Source: Pascua guehoae
Taxonomy: Eukaryota; Basidiomycota; Tremellomycetes; Trichosporonales; Trichosporonaceae
DNA: 64,000 bases
Assembly: GCA_001600415.1 (NCBI GenBank)
Contig: BCJX01000004.1
Coordinates: 452,215 to 516,214, forward strand
Direction: 5' to 3'
Positions 30,232-41,014 of the stretch are shown here, piece after piece. Position numbers and translations under genes: made by a program. Under the pieces are notes generated by a model. That model was not told the DNA's origin and ran no database searches. It saw only the letters and a list, made by a program, of their open reading frames with translations. Each line of letters opens with the position of its first letter. Within the stretch, counting starts at the first letter, position 1.

Positions 30232-31380
30232 ATGACCGAGCAAGCCTGCGCCGAGCATGATATCGGCCACTCCGCTGTCACGGTCGCGATACGATCGGGA
30301 TCGGCGGCACTGCCGGTCACCATATGGCGCTACTATCTCACCTGGCCGGCCGATCTCGAAGCGCACCAGTCACTCCGGTGGCTGAGGGAGGTTCTGGTGG
30401 GAGAGACGGACGTGCTCGTCGTGTTCGGGCCTACAGCTCTAACTGTCCACCCGCCGTCGCTGCTGGCTGTCGCCAAGGTCCTGGCAAGCCGTAGAGGGTA
30501 CTTTATCTCGATCCCCGTCACTGCTGGCCATCGCAGCGAGCTCATTGACGCTGCGGGCCTGGTCGGGGCGCTTGAGCTCATGATTGCGAATACCGCGTCG
30601 CTCCTCTTTGACGAGCGGAGCTCGCAGCTGCCGCAGCTGGTGCGAGAGCACCTGGGCCTGGGGTCGACCACGCGCGCCATCGCGGCGCTCAATGCGCTCA
30701 ACGTCGCCGACTGCGCTGCAGCCAGCTTTGCGAGGCGCGTTATGGGTGCCTTCCTCACGCGCAAAGCGGAGCGCCACACGGCGCGAATCAAATGGGCGTT
30801 TACGCGCGGACCTGACCGCGTGTCCGATGTTCGACGGTACCCGGAAGTTTTTCCTCGTCGTATGTGTGGATGAGGTTTGATGTATTGAGATCAGGCTAAC
30901 CGCAAAGTTGCCGACATTATGCGGCGAGCTGAGGATGATGTAGAGGCAGCAGAAGAAGCAGACGCCGAGCCCGAAAACGAGCTTGGAGAAGGGAGCGCCC
31001 TCTCGGTCGGGTCCGACCTCCGTGGCACAATTCGCCGACAACTGGCGCCGCACGCCATTGACCCCACCACCGAGGGCATTTTTGCGAGGCACGAACGGCA
31101 GTGCTCACACTGCCGGGTGAGCTGCCAAATGGATGATACTGAGCTGACTGAAGGAATACAAGCCGTCCGTGTTCCTGACCGACGGTATCCTCCTCTGCTC
31201 GGCATGCCGGCTTGTGCCGGACCGCGTAGAGTACGTTGTCATCAGCAGTTGCTCCCTTTGCTTACAATTAACAGCCGCGGCGGAATGACGCCCCGACCCC
31301 ATCAACGCCGCCAGCGACTTTGTGGCCGCCGCCGGTGGCCGCCGCCGCCGCAGGCCCCCGAAGACCTCGACAGAAGATGA
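30232..31380 (+). CDS. Unrecognised gene family, intact copy (A), 336 aa
   Basis: Four exons: 30232-30859, 30908-31116, 31163-31230, 31275-31380, all GT-AG and in phase. I do not recognise the family. The 200-residue N-terminal domain begins MTEQACAEHDIGHSAVTVAI, then RSGSAALPVTIWRYYLTWPA, VHPPSLLAVAKVLASRRGYF, SIPV, LLFDERS, REHLGLGSTTRAIAALNALN and FARRVMGAFLTRKAERHTAR. An acidic linker (AEDDVEAAEEADAEPENE) leads to a zinc-ribbon-like motif CSHC-x12-CSAC (RPSVFLTDGILL between) created by splicing of exons 2 and 3, and a Pro/Arg-rich end. The domain order suggests an intracellular, perhaps nucleic-acid- or protein-binding factor; this is inference. The last exon's reading frame depends on the donor used near 31224-31231. 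A decayed paralogue lies in divergent orientation at 26582-27801. Confidence 0.65.
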
Positions 31381-31590
31381 GCAGTAGTTTTTGAGGTGTT
31401 TTTCCAATGTGATTTCATGCACAACAATGTTCATTTCATTGCATAGGAACGATGCACACACTCTGACCTGGACCCTGGACCCTGGGCAGGTATTCAAGTA
31501 CAATACTAGAGACGCGGGCAATAACGATGCTGATGGCGGCGTTTGGTACCGCAACTCTGGAGATGGCAATATTGAGCGTCGGGAGTCTCA

Positions 31591-31682
31591 GAATACAAGT
31601 GCGTCCGGAAAGCTGTGGGACTGCTAAGTGCTCATGCCTCACTATGGCAGTCTCACGACTTTCCACACATACCTGTACAACA
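31591..31682 (+). mobile_element. MITE-like repeat, short inverted pair
   Basis: GTGCGTCCGGAAAGCTGTGG (left end motif) and TGGCAGTCTCACGACTTTCC followed by ACACATACCTGTACAA (right end motif) form an imperfect inverted repeat only about 90 nt long; perhaps an internally deleted element. Confidence 0.5.
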
Positions 31683-31699
31683 GAGGAGTGACTGGCTGC

Positions 31700-31925
31700 A
31701 GGTGCGTCCGGAAAGTCTTGAGACTGCCACTTTGAGCTTGGTGTAGTCCATGTTGGGCATGGAAACTCTCTCGACCAATCCAATGGCAAGGTAAGTGGGA
31801 CACACCGCTGTTTCCTGCTTGTTGTATCCCACCTGTCCTGTGCGCCTCCCTGAAAACAGACTGCGCGCGTGCCCGAACTTAATGTGGGAGTTCTTATGAC
31901 TTTTCGAACACACCTGTACACGTTT
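31700..31925 (+). mobile_element. MITE-like repeat, copy B
   Basis: Left end GGTGCGTCCGGAAAGTCTTG, then AGACTGCCACTTTGAGCTTG and TCCATGTTGGGCATGGAAAC, closely matching copy A (CTGCCACGCTGAGCTTGG; GATGTTGGGCATGGACAC). Right end TGGGAGTTCTTATGACTTTT, then CGAACACACCTGTACA. Shorter than copies A and C. Confidence 0.6.
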
Positions 31926-32029
31926 GCCGTGCTGTAATAGTGACAACCGTGTGGCGCCCCCACCGCTTCCCGTGCTTGCGCGGCCGCACAAATGAGAATC
32001 TCTGCTCGGCATGTTACTATATTCTCTAG

Positions 32030-32358
32030 TTTCTACAACACGTCCAAGTATATCACCAAAATGGATGAGAAAGGAGCCACATTGAGCCCAGTCTCATTGG
32101 ATGTTGAGCATGGTCACCGTCTCCACCAATCCATTGGCACGAGCAGCAAGCAGTGCAACAGGGTAACTCGTATCATATTGCGGTCAAGCACTTGTACTGT
32201 TGTCCACCTTGTATATCAACGGCTACAATCTCGAGACAAGGGTGGAACGCGGGTGACGACGGTCTTTATGCATTCGGGCATTCCATCTTCACTGCCCTGC
32301 GTCCGTGCGACTGAGACCAACGTGGCAGTCCCAATACTTTCCGGTCGCACCTGTACAG
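32030..32358 (+). mobile_element. MITE-like repeat, copy C
   Basis: Matches copy A along most of its length: GAGCCACATTGAGCCCAGTC, GGATGTTGAGCATGGTCACC, GTCCACCTTGTATATCAACG, CAATCTCGAGACAAGGGTGG and the right end CGTGGCAGTCCCAATACTTT followed by CCGGTCGCACCTGTACA. The left end is degraded. Confidence 0.6.
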
Positions 32359-33613
32359 TACATAGAATTTCACGGGATCCTGGCCAAATTATTGCCACGA
32401 GATGCACGAGCCGTCGCCATCAGTGAAACATTGTATTTTGTGGCCTGTTCAGGCATGCTATGGCTGTAAAAAACGAATGGTTTTTGTATTCCAGCCCCCA
32501 GGTCTTCAAGAACATATCGTCCACCGAGTTTGAACTCACCACTCGAGTGCGGCAGTGTCAGAGAGCCACTGCTGTGCTATCCAAGAGGATTTGGACTGGT
32601 AGATCTGTCCCAAGTCATCTCTCCATCACTAGTGTGCAAACCTTGACCAGCACCTGCTCACGACCCAGTAGAGCTGCTCCCGATCCCCTCTTCAGTTGTC
32701 TGAGTGTGAACAAAGAGTCAATACATGAACTGTCAAGGCCAACAGGTGTCCCACCAACCTACAGCTTCACTATTTGCGTGTGTCTACCATGGTCAAGGAG
32801 GTATGAACCGGCTGGACAGGGCACTTTAAAAGGTAACGGGACATGTAAGAGGTTTATCACAAACACTGCCATAGGCTAGCTAAAAGCATGCGGCGTTTTA
32901 CAGCTCGTGCTTTAATTGCTGTTGAGAAACAAATCATTGCGCGGCGAAGATAGAGGGGAGCCAACAGAAGCGAACACTAGAAATGTTTACTCGTCAGAAA
33001 TTGTCATCCTCCTCATGGGAGTAGTGTGGGACATCTTCAGAGGCATGGCAATCGTCGCGGTCGGCACCTTCGTCGGCGAGCTGGTGAGCTTTATGTGGGT
33101 CGTGGAGCAGGGGCATGGCGGCGCAATTTGAGAATCGTCCCGCCACATACTAGATACACCTGTATCCCAATTATTGAATGCTAGGAGTATGTGTGTTGTA
33201 ATCCAGAGTGCCATGCGGGGTCAGGGCCCTCTCAAGGGTAGAGGAACTCCGTATCTCTATTTACTCCATTCCTCATTTTCTACCACAGTGTGGTCATGCC
33301 GCCCACCATGCGTTGGCCAATGACGCCGGGAAGTGTCCAATAACTGTGGTGCCAGACCTCTGCATGTGGCACTGTGACCTGTAAGTTCAAATAGAGCCAG
33401 TGCGCGCTGTCAGGACCCCCACACGGAACACGCAACGGCAATGATGTAGAACCTGGATCATATGACATGGGGCCTCATGAGGTGGACACTACTATGTACA
33501 ACTCGTTGCGTGCGCTACTAGTTCAGCTCTTGTGTATGTACTCTGCTCGGACATCTCATCTCAGAAACATTCTGTGCGTCAGCGACCACATTTAGCCTTC
33601 CTTCTCACCATCA
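32359..33613. other. Intergenic region, no gene seen
   Basis: Between the repeat cluster and the 602-aa orphan gene. Only short frames without conserved motifs. Confidence 0.5.
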
Positions 33614-35673
33614 TTACGGCTCGAGTGCGGCTGCGTTGAATAACGCCCCCGCGGCCTGTACCTTTGCCCATTCCTCCTCGCCCATGACCTCGTGCAGAGC
33701 TGGGAGCATCGGGTCCATGCCGATATCGGGATCCTCATCAACTGTGGCTTTGACGTTGGACCCAGGGGCGATGAAAAGGGGGTATATCGCCGAGAGGTCC
33801 CGCTGTCGCGGCTGCTTGGACCAGAGCCTCTGGGGAAGGGTCACCACCTCCTTGTACTTCTGGCCATGCAGCGGCTTTACGAACGACGCCCATGCATGGA
33901 AGAAGGCAAGCTTTTCGCGAATCTGTCACTTGTCAGGGACAGTCACAGCTCGGACACTCACCTCCGGCTTCACCCACTCCTGCTGGGCGTACGCCACGAC
34001 GTGCTTGCCTTTCCGTCCGTGCTGCGCCTCGGCCAGCTTTGCCAAAAACTCTTCCGTCACGAGGTCGCTGTCGCCCGCCTTGTAGAAGTCTTGAACGAGT
34101 GCCGCGCTCCCAGCAATGACTTTGTATAGCCGGCGTTCGGAGCACATGGCGAACGGCGAATCATCGAACATCGCAGTGGTAGTCTCTGCCACCTATCCAT
34201 AGTCAGTCCTTGCTCCAAACTCACGATGTACGCACCATTCTAGCATGCCGCTCCAGACGCTGTCCAGAGCAGATCCTGGAGTGATTGGCCACAAATTCGG
34301 GGGTCCTCTTGACCAAGTAGTCGAGGTATCGGCGGACCTTGCCTCTCAGCTTGCGGTTGCTCCAGGCAGGCTCATACAGCTTGCAGCGCTGAATATTCGC
34401 GATCACACGCGCGGTAAATGCTGAGCGGTCCAACGGTTCCAGAAGGTTGGGGCGATAATACCACACAAAAACGCCGTCCTTTACGCCAACGTGTCCGTCC
34501 GGATCGGGACTTGGGCACGGGTCCGTCACTTGGAGGCGGCAACCGCAGTTGCAGCCGGTAAAGGTTATTCCGTTCGTCTTGTGCTGGTATCCCAGCATAT
34601 TGCGAACGATAATGTGCATCACGGCCTTCCATCAGCATCATGGTATGAGCTATTCAGAAAGAGATCGGACCACTAACCTCCATACCGGGTGTAGAAGTCA
34701 TTTTGCCACTGAAGGGAACGTCGAGCAGGTCAGGATAGATGTCGTCGACCCATACTGTGACGCGCAAGGCGTCCGCCAATGTGGCGGCCGTCTCCCGCGT
34801 AGCCGCAGGTGTTTCCTGAGAGTTGTTGGGGGAGGTGTCGAGAGCGGACGTCAAAGAGGTGTCAAGTACCGCCGCAGGAACTTCGGGTGGGGTCAACGAC
34901 CACACGGGAGTGTGGGCGCTCTCATCGGTTGTCTCAGGTGGCGTTGGGTGAGTGGCAGACACCGTCGCGGCATTGGTTGTTTCGGGCATTGAGGGAATGG
35001 TGACTGGGAAAGTCTCTGAGAGTGTGGAAGGCGTATTGCTCTCGTGGTCGTGCTCCTTGGATGTCGATGCGTCTCCACCAGGGGATTCTGGAGACGTTTT
35101 GATTTCACGGTTCGGTTTGGTTCGCTTTGACGATGATTGTTTGGATTCCGTCCAAGAACTGGACTTGGGCTTGCGTTTCACCGGTTTCTTGACTGCCTCC
35201 TGGGCACTCGAAGCGATGACCACCGTGGGGTCTGCGTCCCCGTCAGGGGGCGGCCGCCGAGGGGGTGTTGACAACGGCTGAACATCGACCACGAGGGCGA
35301 TGAGACCGCCCTTGCGGATTGCCTTCTTGAAGTTTGGATCGCTGTCGATTGTACTTGTGCCCGGCTTTTGGATCGTGACCTGGCCAGGCATCAGAGAAAC
35401 TGCGACGTCAGACTCAGCTGTCAAGTGACACTATTACAAACTCAGAAAGTCATTTGTCTTGAGCTGGATCTTCTGCGAGTACGGGTCGTCCAGACGGCCG
35501 AAGGTACCGACTGCTGGATCTAGCTGTATGTGACAATCGCCGTTGGGGAGGACGACGTGAAACTGGACAATGTGGTTAGCAGGGCACCCACGGCCTTCAG
35601 CTACCGGGGGGAGGGTGGAGTCAGTCGCTGCCCTTACCGTGGTGAGTTGGCTCGCTGGGTTCGTGGATGACAT
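33614..35673 (-). CDS. Orphan six-exon protein, about 602 aa
   Basis: Exons 35673-35638, 35562-35442, 35399-34678, 34625-34236, 34192-33962, 33922-33614; phases agree throughout. The N-terminal part contains a compact segment (FHVVLPNGDCHIQLDPAVGT), then a long Ser/Thr/Pro-rich disordered region with a basic patch (KKPVKRKPKSSS), which could be a nuclear localisation signal. A C-terminal globular part has TGCNCGCRLQVTDPCP, VFVWYYRPNLLEPLDRSAF, RGKVRRYLDYLVKRTPEFVA, ERRLYKVIAGSAALVQDFYK and IREKLAFFHAWASFVKPLHG. I recognise no family. The second intron (35441-35400, 42 nt) uses a weak GTTTGT donor and is the least certain junction. The frame is not supported by any neighbour of known function. 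Confidence 0.6.
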
Positions 35674-36595
35674 GTTTTCGTGTCGTGGGGGGATACGAGA
35701 ATGGACGAAACGAAGAAGCTCAGGAAGGTTAAAGGGGGGGAAAGAGGATGAAGAAGAACGGGAGGAAGGCAGGAATGGAAGAGGGGAAGAAGGGAAGAAG
35801 GGAGGGAGGAAGGAAGGGAGGAGTGACAAGAGTTTGTCACCTGTTTGATTGGGAGGACGAGAAATCAATAACAAATCAATATTCGTCGCACCACTCGCCA
35901 CCCTAAAAATCAAAAATGATAACCGAGAAATGAGATTGTGGGTGCAACGCACGAGGGAAAGACGCACAGGCGAGTACGAGGCGGACGCCGTGGGCGGCGT
36001 TGCAAGGTTGGTCGACGCTACCTCTGATACACACCAAAGTCACGTGACCCATCGCGGACGCGACGGGTCTTGACACAGACAGAATGCGGGGGCAAATTCT
36101 TTTTGTGCGACTGTAAATCGACGCGGTAGGGTGGCCATCAGGGTGCCTCATGATGATGTCACGAAGTGCCCAGCCCCTGGGGTCGAGGCCCAAAAAAGCA
36201 TTGTTCCATGATCCGAAAAAAAAAAAAGTCCATCCATCCGTCTCTGCCCCCCTTTGTTGCGGGTGGCGTCTTTGTGGCGTCGTTGTGGCGCATGGTCGGT
36301 GTTGGGGGAAGGGGGGGTGGTAGGGGGTGGGCGCCGACAGCGGTGCACCGACGCACACTGGGGGTGGCCTCAAGCGGTCTGTGCACACGCGCAGCGTTGG
36401 AGGTTTGCAGTTTGCGGTTTGGGGTTTGCCGTCTACCAAGTTGCCCGCCACCCAACGTCCAAATCAACGTCTCCCATCTCCCACTTACCCTAACGGCAGA
36501 GTAGAGTGAACAAGCTGCCAGCAGCTTGCGCGCCTTGTCCCGACAACCCATCACGACTGGCACCGCTCCTGCCCGCCGCGCCGCCGATAACCACA
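35674..36595. promoter_or_regulatory. Divergent intergenic region
   Basis: Between the 602-aa orphan and the SGNH hydrolase. A purine-rich strand at 35695-35845 (A/G runs on +, C/T leader for the minus-strand gene) adjoins the orphan start. A 12-nt A run lies at 36216-36227. No gene. Confidence 0.45.
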
Positions 36596-38788
36596 ATGGC
36601 CGCCCCCGCGCGTCGACATGTCTTGGCAGTCGGCGTCGCTGCCCTCATCGCGGTCGCCCTCCTTTTCTCTTGGCAGCGCTCGTCAAGTGGGGACCGCCTC
36701 GAGCCATGGCGAGTCGAGGAACAGGCGACCGGGGCAGATCCTGGCGCAAGGCAGCGCCTGAAGCAGCTTCGCAGCGTGTGTCTCGAGCCCGACCCCTTTG
36801 AGGCCATGTATGGGCGGACCAACTTGCGCATGACCAGGGGCTATGAAGGTGAGCGTCGGCGTCTGCGGCTGCGTCTGCGCTCATGCAAATCAACATCCAT
36901 GCCTGTGCCAGAATGGAGCTGACACTGCAGGGTCACGAACCCGGTTACAGGCGTTTGTCAACAAGATTCTCCGGGGCGACAATGTCACTGTGGCGGCACT
37001 TGGCGGGAGTGGTGCGTCTGTTGTCTCCTTCTCGGGTCTGGCTAACGACACCGACAGTGACTGCGGGGCATGGTGTGTACGATTACGAGACATACATGGC
37101 CCGCCTGTCGGGGTGGCTAAACGACTTTTACCCGCACGCTGGGGAGATCAAGACGCTCAATGTGGCCGAGGCAGCAACAGGATCGGATTACTGGTCGTTT
37201 TGCTTCCCAGTACACATTCCACAGGACAGCGACCTCGTGCTGATCGAACTGGGGGTCAACGATGAAGGCGTACTCGAGCACATTGTCGACATGGAGAATC
37301 TCATCCGTGGCGTCCTCGAGATGCCCAACCGACCAGCGGTAGTCCTGGTTGAAGCGCTCGCCTTCTCCAATGGCGGCATGGGAGGCGGTGGGGGCAGGAT
37401 GCACCTGTGAGTAATGGCGGGAGGAGCAAGGAGGAACAAGCCCTGTCGGAGCTGACTTGCCAGGCCTGTTGCAGAGTACTATGGTTTGTATCCGCGGTTG
37501 GTTCGTCCGAGGTCTGAAGCTAATCGGTGCCAGATGTGCCTGTCATCAACCAGCGCAACCCGCTCGCAAGCCACTTTGCTCGGTTTCCTCAACTGGTACC
37601 CCACTACTTTGCGAAAAAGTGAGTCGTCCCATCGTCAGTCGACGACCTGGAGGCCGCCGCAATGGCCAGACTGTATTGACACAACAGCTACTGGGGTGAT
37701 CCCGACCTGCGCCACCTCAACCATCGCGGGCACCGTGACTTGACCGACCTCATCGCCAGCCTGTTACGTGACACGACGTGCGACATGATCAGTTCCCCAA
37801 CCTACAGCCTACAGCCTGCTGCGTCGATGGTCAACGTCGTTGAAGCCGAGCCGGGCGTCGAGTACGACCAGCTGGTGCGAGGCATGGCCGGACCCGACGT
37901 CGACCACGCCCTGGGTATCCTCGAGGCTGGGTGGCCGGAACAATCACGATCGTGGATGATGCAGCCCGATCCTCCGAAGAAGGATCAAAGTGACGGTGGC
38001 CAGGGGCAGGATGGTGCCGACCCCCTCCCTCCAAAGGAGTACTGGCCGGGAATGTGGTCGCGGCAACCAGAGCTCGGCATGGTCCCCCGCTTGCGTGTTC
38101 TTGCAAACTGGGATCAGGACCTTCGCCACCGCGAGCCTCTCTTTCAACCACTGTGTCTTAGCACCATGTCACTCGACCCGGCGCGCAATCTGACACCGGT
38201 ATGGAGCCAGGGGTGGGAGCACTGGTCGCATCCGGTGTGGTCCGAGAAGATCTACCTGATTGGCCGGAAACCGGGCGACCGAGTCCGACTCGAGGTCGAA
38301 ACGAGAAGAGGCAAGATCATGATGAACCATCTCAAGTCGCAAGAGAATGGCCTCGGGCGGATCCGGTGCTGGATTGACGAGGACGAGGACGCTGGCGGGC
38401 CCGGCGTCGTGATTGATGGGTTTTGGAACAAGACCAATTTGTAAGTGTGACAGTGGTCTGGCGTGGCAGCGAGCCAAGGAAACTGAGAGCCTGCCTGCCG
38501 GCAGACGTCCAACGTCCCAGAGGTATTGATGCTGTCTTAGGAATATCGGCCGCTACTCGGATGTCGCCGACAATCTCTCCCCCGGTAGGCACAATGTCAC
38601 CTGCGAAGTACTGGCCGAGACGAGCGACCCTGGTGGTGGCACCGAGTTCCGCATGATTGCGCTTATGAGGTGAGTTGAAAGAGCAGAGACGGGACGTCAA
38701 CGGGTGGTCATTCCCTTGTCCCGATAATATGAACGCCCCGCACGCCGTGTCTAATTGTAGTGACCATGCTAACAGCCCCAGTTTGTAG
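36596..38788 (+). CDS. SGNH-hydrolase type II membrane protein, about 565 aa
   Basis: Exons 36596-36848, 36931-37011, 37058-37406, 37464-37483, 37534-37618, 37688-38440, 38541-38669, 38761-38788. A basic start and single hydrophobic anchor (HVLAVGVAALIAVALLFSW) make a type II membrane protein. SGNH blocks: GGSVTAGHG with the nucleophile Ser split by an intron, VLIELGVND (block III, Asn-Asp), and PDLRHLNHRGHRDL with the Asp-x2-His pair. The C-terminal region ends NIGRYSDVADNLSPGRHNVT, a beta-rich extension seen in fungal capsule/cell-surface-associated SGNH proteins, possible O-acetyl esterases or transferases of the Golgi; role inferred. Exon 4 is 20 nt. If the final GTGAGT is not used, the protein stops at 38673 after LMR. 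Confidence 0.82.
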
Positions 38789-39253
38789 GTAGTGTACGCT
38801 GGCAATCAGCATTCTGGCACCCTTAGAAACATCTGTCCGACCCATAGACGCCGCGTAGATTACAATACTTGGAGCATGCCGGCATGCAACTGTACAGCCA
38901 GGTCAGGAGCTTGATCTACATTGATAGTCAAGCACACCCGACCAAAACTCGAGATTACTTACCAGCAATGACTTGCCTCCCCAATCATCCTACGTCGCTC
39001 TTCAGTTGGTGATGATATTAGGTACCACAAGGGAGAGTGGCGCTTTAGATGCAATGACCGAAACGAATAGATCAGAAAGTGAAAGTGCCCATGATTGTGG
39101 ATTGTGGAATAGCAACCAGACTCTGCTTGCCCTTTCTTTCATCACTTCCCTCTACGTAGGCGGTGTGCTCGGTAAGCAAGTCAATGGGCATGACTATCCA
39201 CTGCACACATACTTCTACTTGTTCCCCTCGATGGATAATTTTTTGCAGCTCGC
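38789..39253. other. Convergent intergenic gap, no gene seen
   Basis: 465 nt between the SGNH hydrolase and trimethyllysine dioxygenase genes; AT-richer than its flanks; nothing recognised. Confidence 0.5.
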
Positions 39254-41014
39254 CTACCAACCTGAGCCCCAAACGGCCTGCTCTGGGTCTGCCGACCGAC
39301 GGTACTTTTCGATGAGAGCACGACGCTTCGAACGCCAGTCATCGGCGCCGACATAGGCGCCGCTCATGTGACGCGAGCCCGTGAATGCAGCGCGGCCGTG
39401 CATGACGCGCCAGTTGTCCAGGACTGGGGAGGGTTAGTGAACAGACACAGTTCGGTTTGAGGCCACTGGTACTTACCGACCATGGTCCCTGGCAGGAGCT
39501 TGACCCAGTACTCTGCCTCCTTGCTTGTAACAATGTCCTCGTACTTGCGGGCCGCGTCGTACCACTGGCGGATCTCCTGCGAGGACCAGCCGTCTCCCAG
39601 GACACACCGATCCTCGTTGTTCCACCGAACCTGGGAGAGCCGTCCCTGGTGGTCGTGGCGGAGAACAGGTTGGTTGATAGGGGGCCGGAGAATGTTGCCC
39701 TCATTGCCCGAGGCGTGGAACGGGACAGCCAACTGCGAGAGCGTAGCGTACGCCTCGGGGTCACGCTTTGCCAGCTCGTTGGCGGCAAAGAATGAATCAA
39801 CCAGCAACGTCTCGCCACCCGTGCCAGGTGGGCAGGGGTGCGAAAGGCAGTGGAAGACCTGGAGACCGGCAGGGTCGGTAAAGTAGGCCGTGTCGGTGTG
39901 GGCAGGAAGTCCCTGGTTGCTGTACGCAAGGTCGCCCTTTGACATGTCGGCCGTAAAGTCCCAAAAGCCACCGTCTGAGGATGTTAGCGCCGCAGCACCC
40001 GCAGGATACCCCTAGCGACGTACACAGCGTCTCGCGGATGAAAGCCATCCGACGGATCAGCTCCTCGGTCGCAGTCGTGGACGCCGGCACGCCAGAGACG
40101 AAACAGAAGCCAAATTCGTGCTATACAGGCCGTCAGTGCAAGGGGTGACAAGGTAGAAAGCGAGGGTACTGACCACCTTGTCAAGCCAGCGCATGACGCC
40201 GCGCTCGGCCTCCTCCTCACCCACGTGCGCGGGCATGACAGACTCGTAGGTCACGGTGGGGGGGTTGCTCGCAATGTCTGAGCCCCAGAGGTGAATACTT
40301 TAAGCGTCAGCATTAGCCAGGGAGCGCAGAGATGATACACACGGTGTCTGGTCGAGAAGTTCCAGACGCGACGCGAGAGGAGGGTCATAGGACGCCTGGC
40401 GCAGGAACGACAGTGGGAACGTCGACTCGTGCGCGGGGGTCGATCCCCATACAATGTGGACCGAGTCGCCGGTAACCTGGAGGTTGGACACGGGTACATT
40501 GCGGGGCACCTAGGGTGGTCAGCGGTGGTCGTCGCTTGGTAGCAACAGGACAAGCAAAGTCACATACGCCGGCCACGGTCCTCAGGCGCTGCTTGGTCTT
40601 GGGGTGGAAGCAGTGCGAGCAACGGCAGTGGTCGAAAAGGAACTCGTTGTCGCTGATGACGTGTCAGCAGAGGAGGATGCATTTCCCCGCGCGCATTTTG
40701 CAAAAAGGCGGGGCCGCAACTCACAAAGTGGACGTGCGCCCGTCTTTCCAGCGGACGACAACCTTGGGGTCCGTCTCAGAAGGGACCACCGAGAACTCGA
40801 CCTGGCTGCCTTGAGCGGGCGCTTGCTGCGCCTGAGCCCTGTTAATTGCGTGCTGGTGGAGACCCCGCGCGCGAGACTGGCTTTGCACTGTAGACGGCTG
40901 GGTAGGCGCCTTGTTGAAGAGGCTGCTGTGCAGCATAGGCGTCGCCCGCTGGGCAGCAACAGCAACCTGTGCCCCCGAGCGGGCAGACCTTGCGACGAGA
41001 CGAGTTGCAAGCAT
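39254..41014 (-). CDS. Trimethyllysine dioxygenase, mitochondrial, 475 aa
   Basis: Seven exons: 41014-40725, 40652-40568, 40509-40343, 40297-40177, 40120-40024, 39974-39477, 39423-39254. A mitochondrial presequence (MLATRLVARSARSGAQVAVA) precedes the N-terminal GBBH-like domain (FDHCRCSHCFHPKTKQR, a zinc site) and the Fe(II)/2-oxoglutarate jelly roll: LPAHTDTAYFTDPAGLQVFH with the H-x-D ligands, HPCPPGTGGETLLVDSFFAA, then LDNWRVMHGRAAFTGSRHMS with the distal His and the 2-oxoglutarate Arg, and GAYVGADDW. It hydroxylates N6-trimethyllysine, the first step of carnitine synthesis. GTGGETLLVDSFFAAN and the ending favour this enzyme over gamma-butyrobetaine dioxygenase, its close relative, which remains the alternative. 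Frame starts further upstream lack an ATG. Confidence 0.9.

Noticed and set aside
35400..35441. A 24-nt intron in the 602-aa orphan gene
   Set aside because: A downstream GCAG acceptor after a CTGAC branch point gives a normal 42-nt intron in the same phase.
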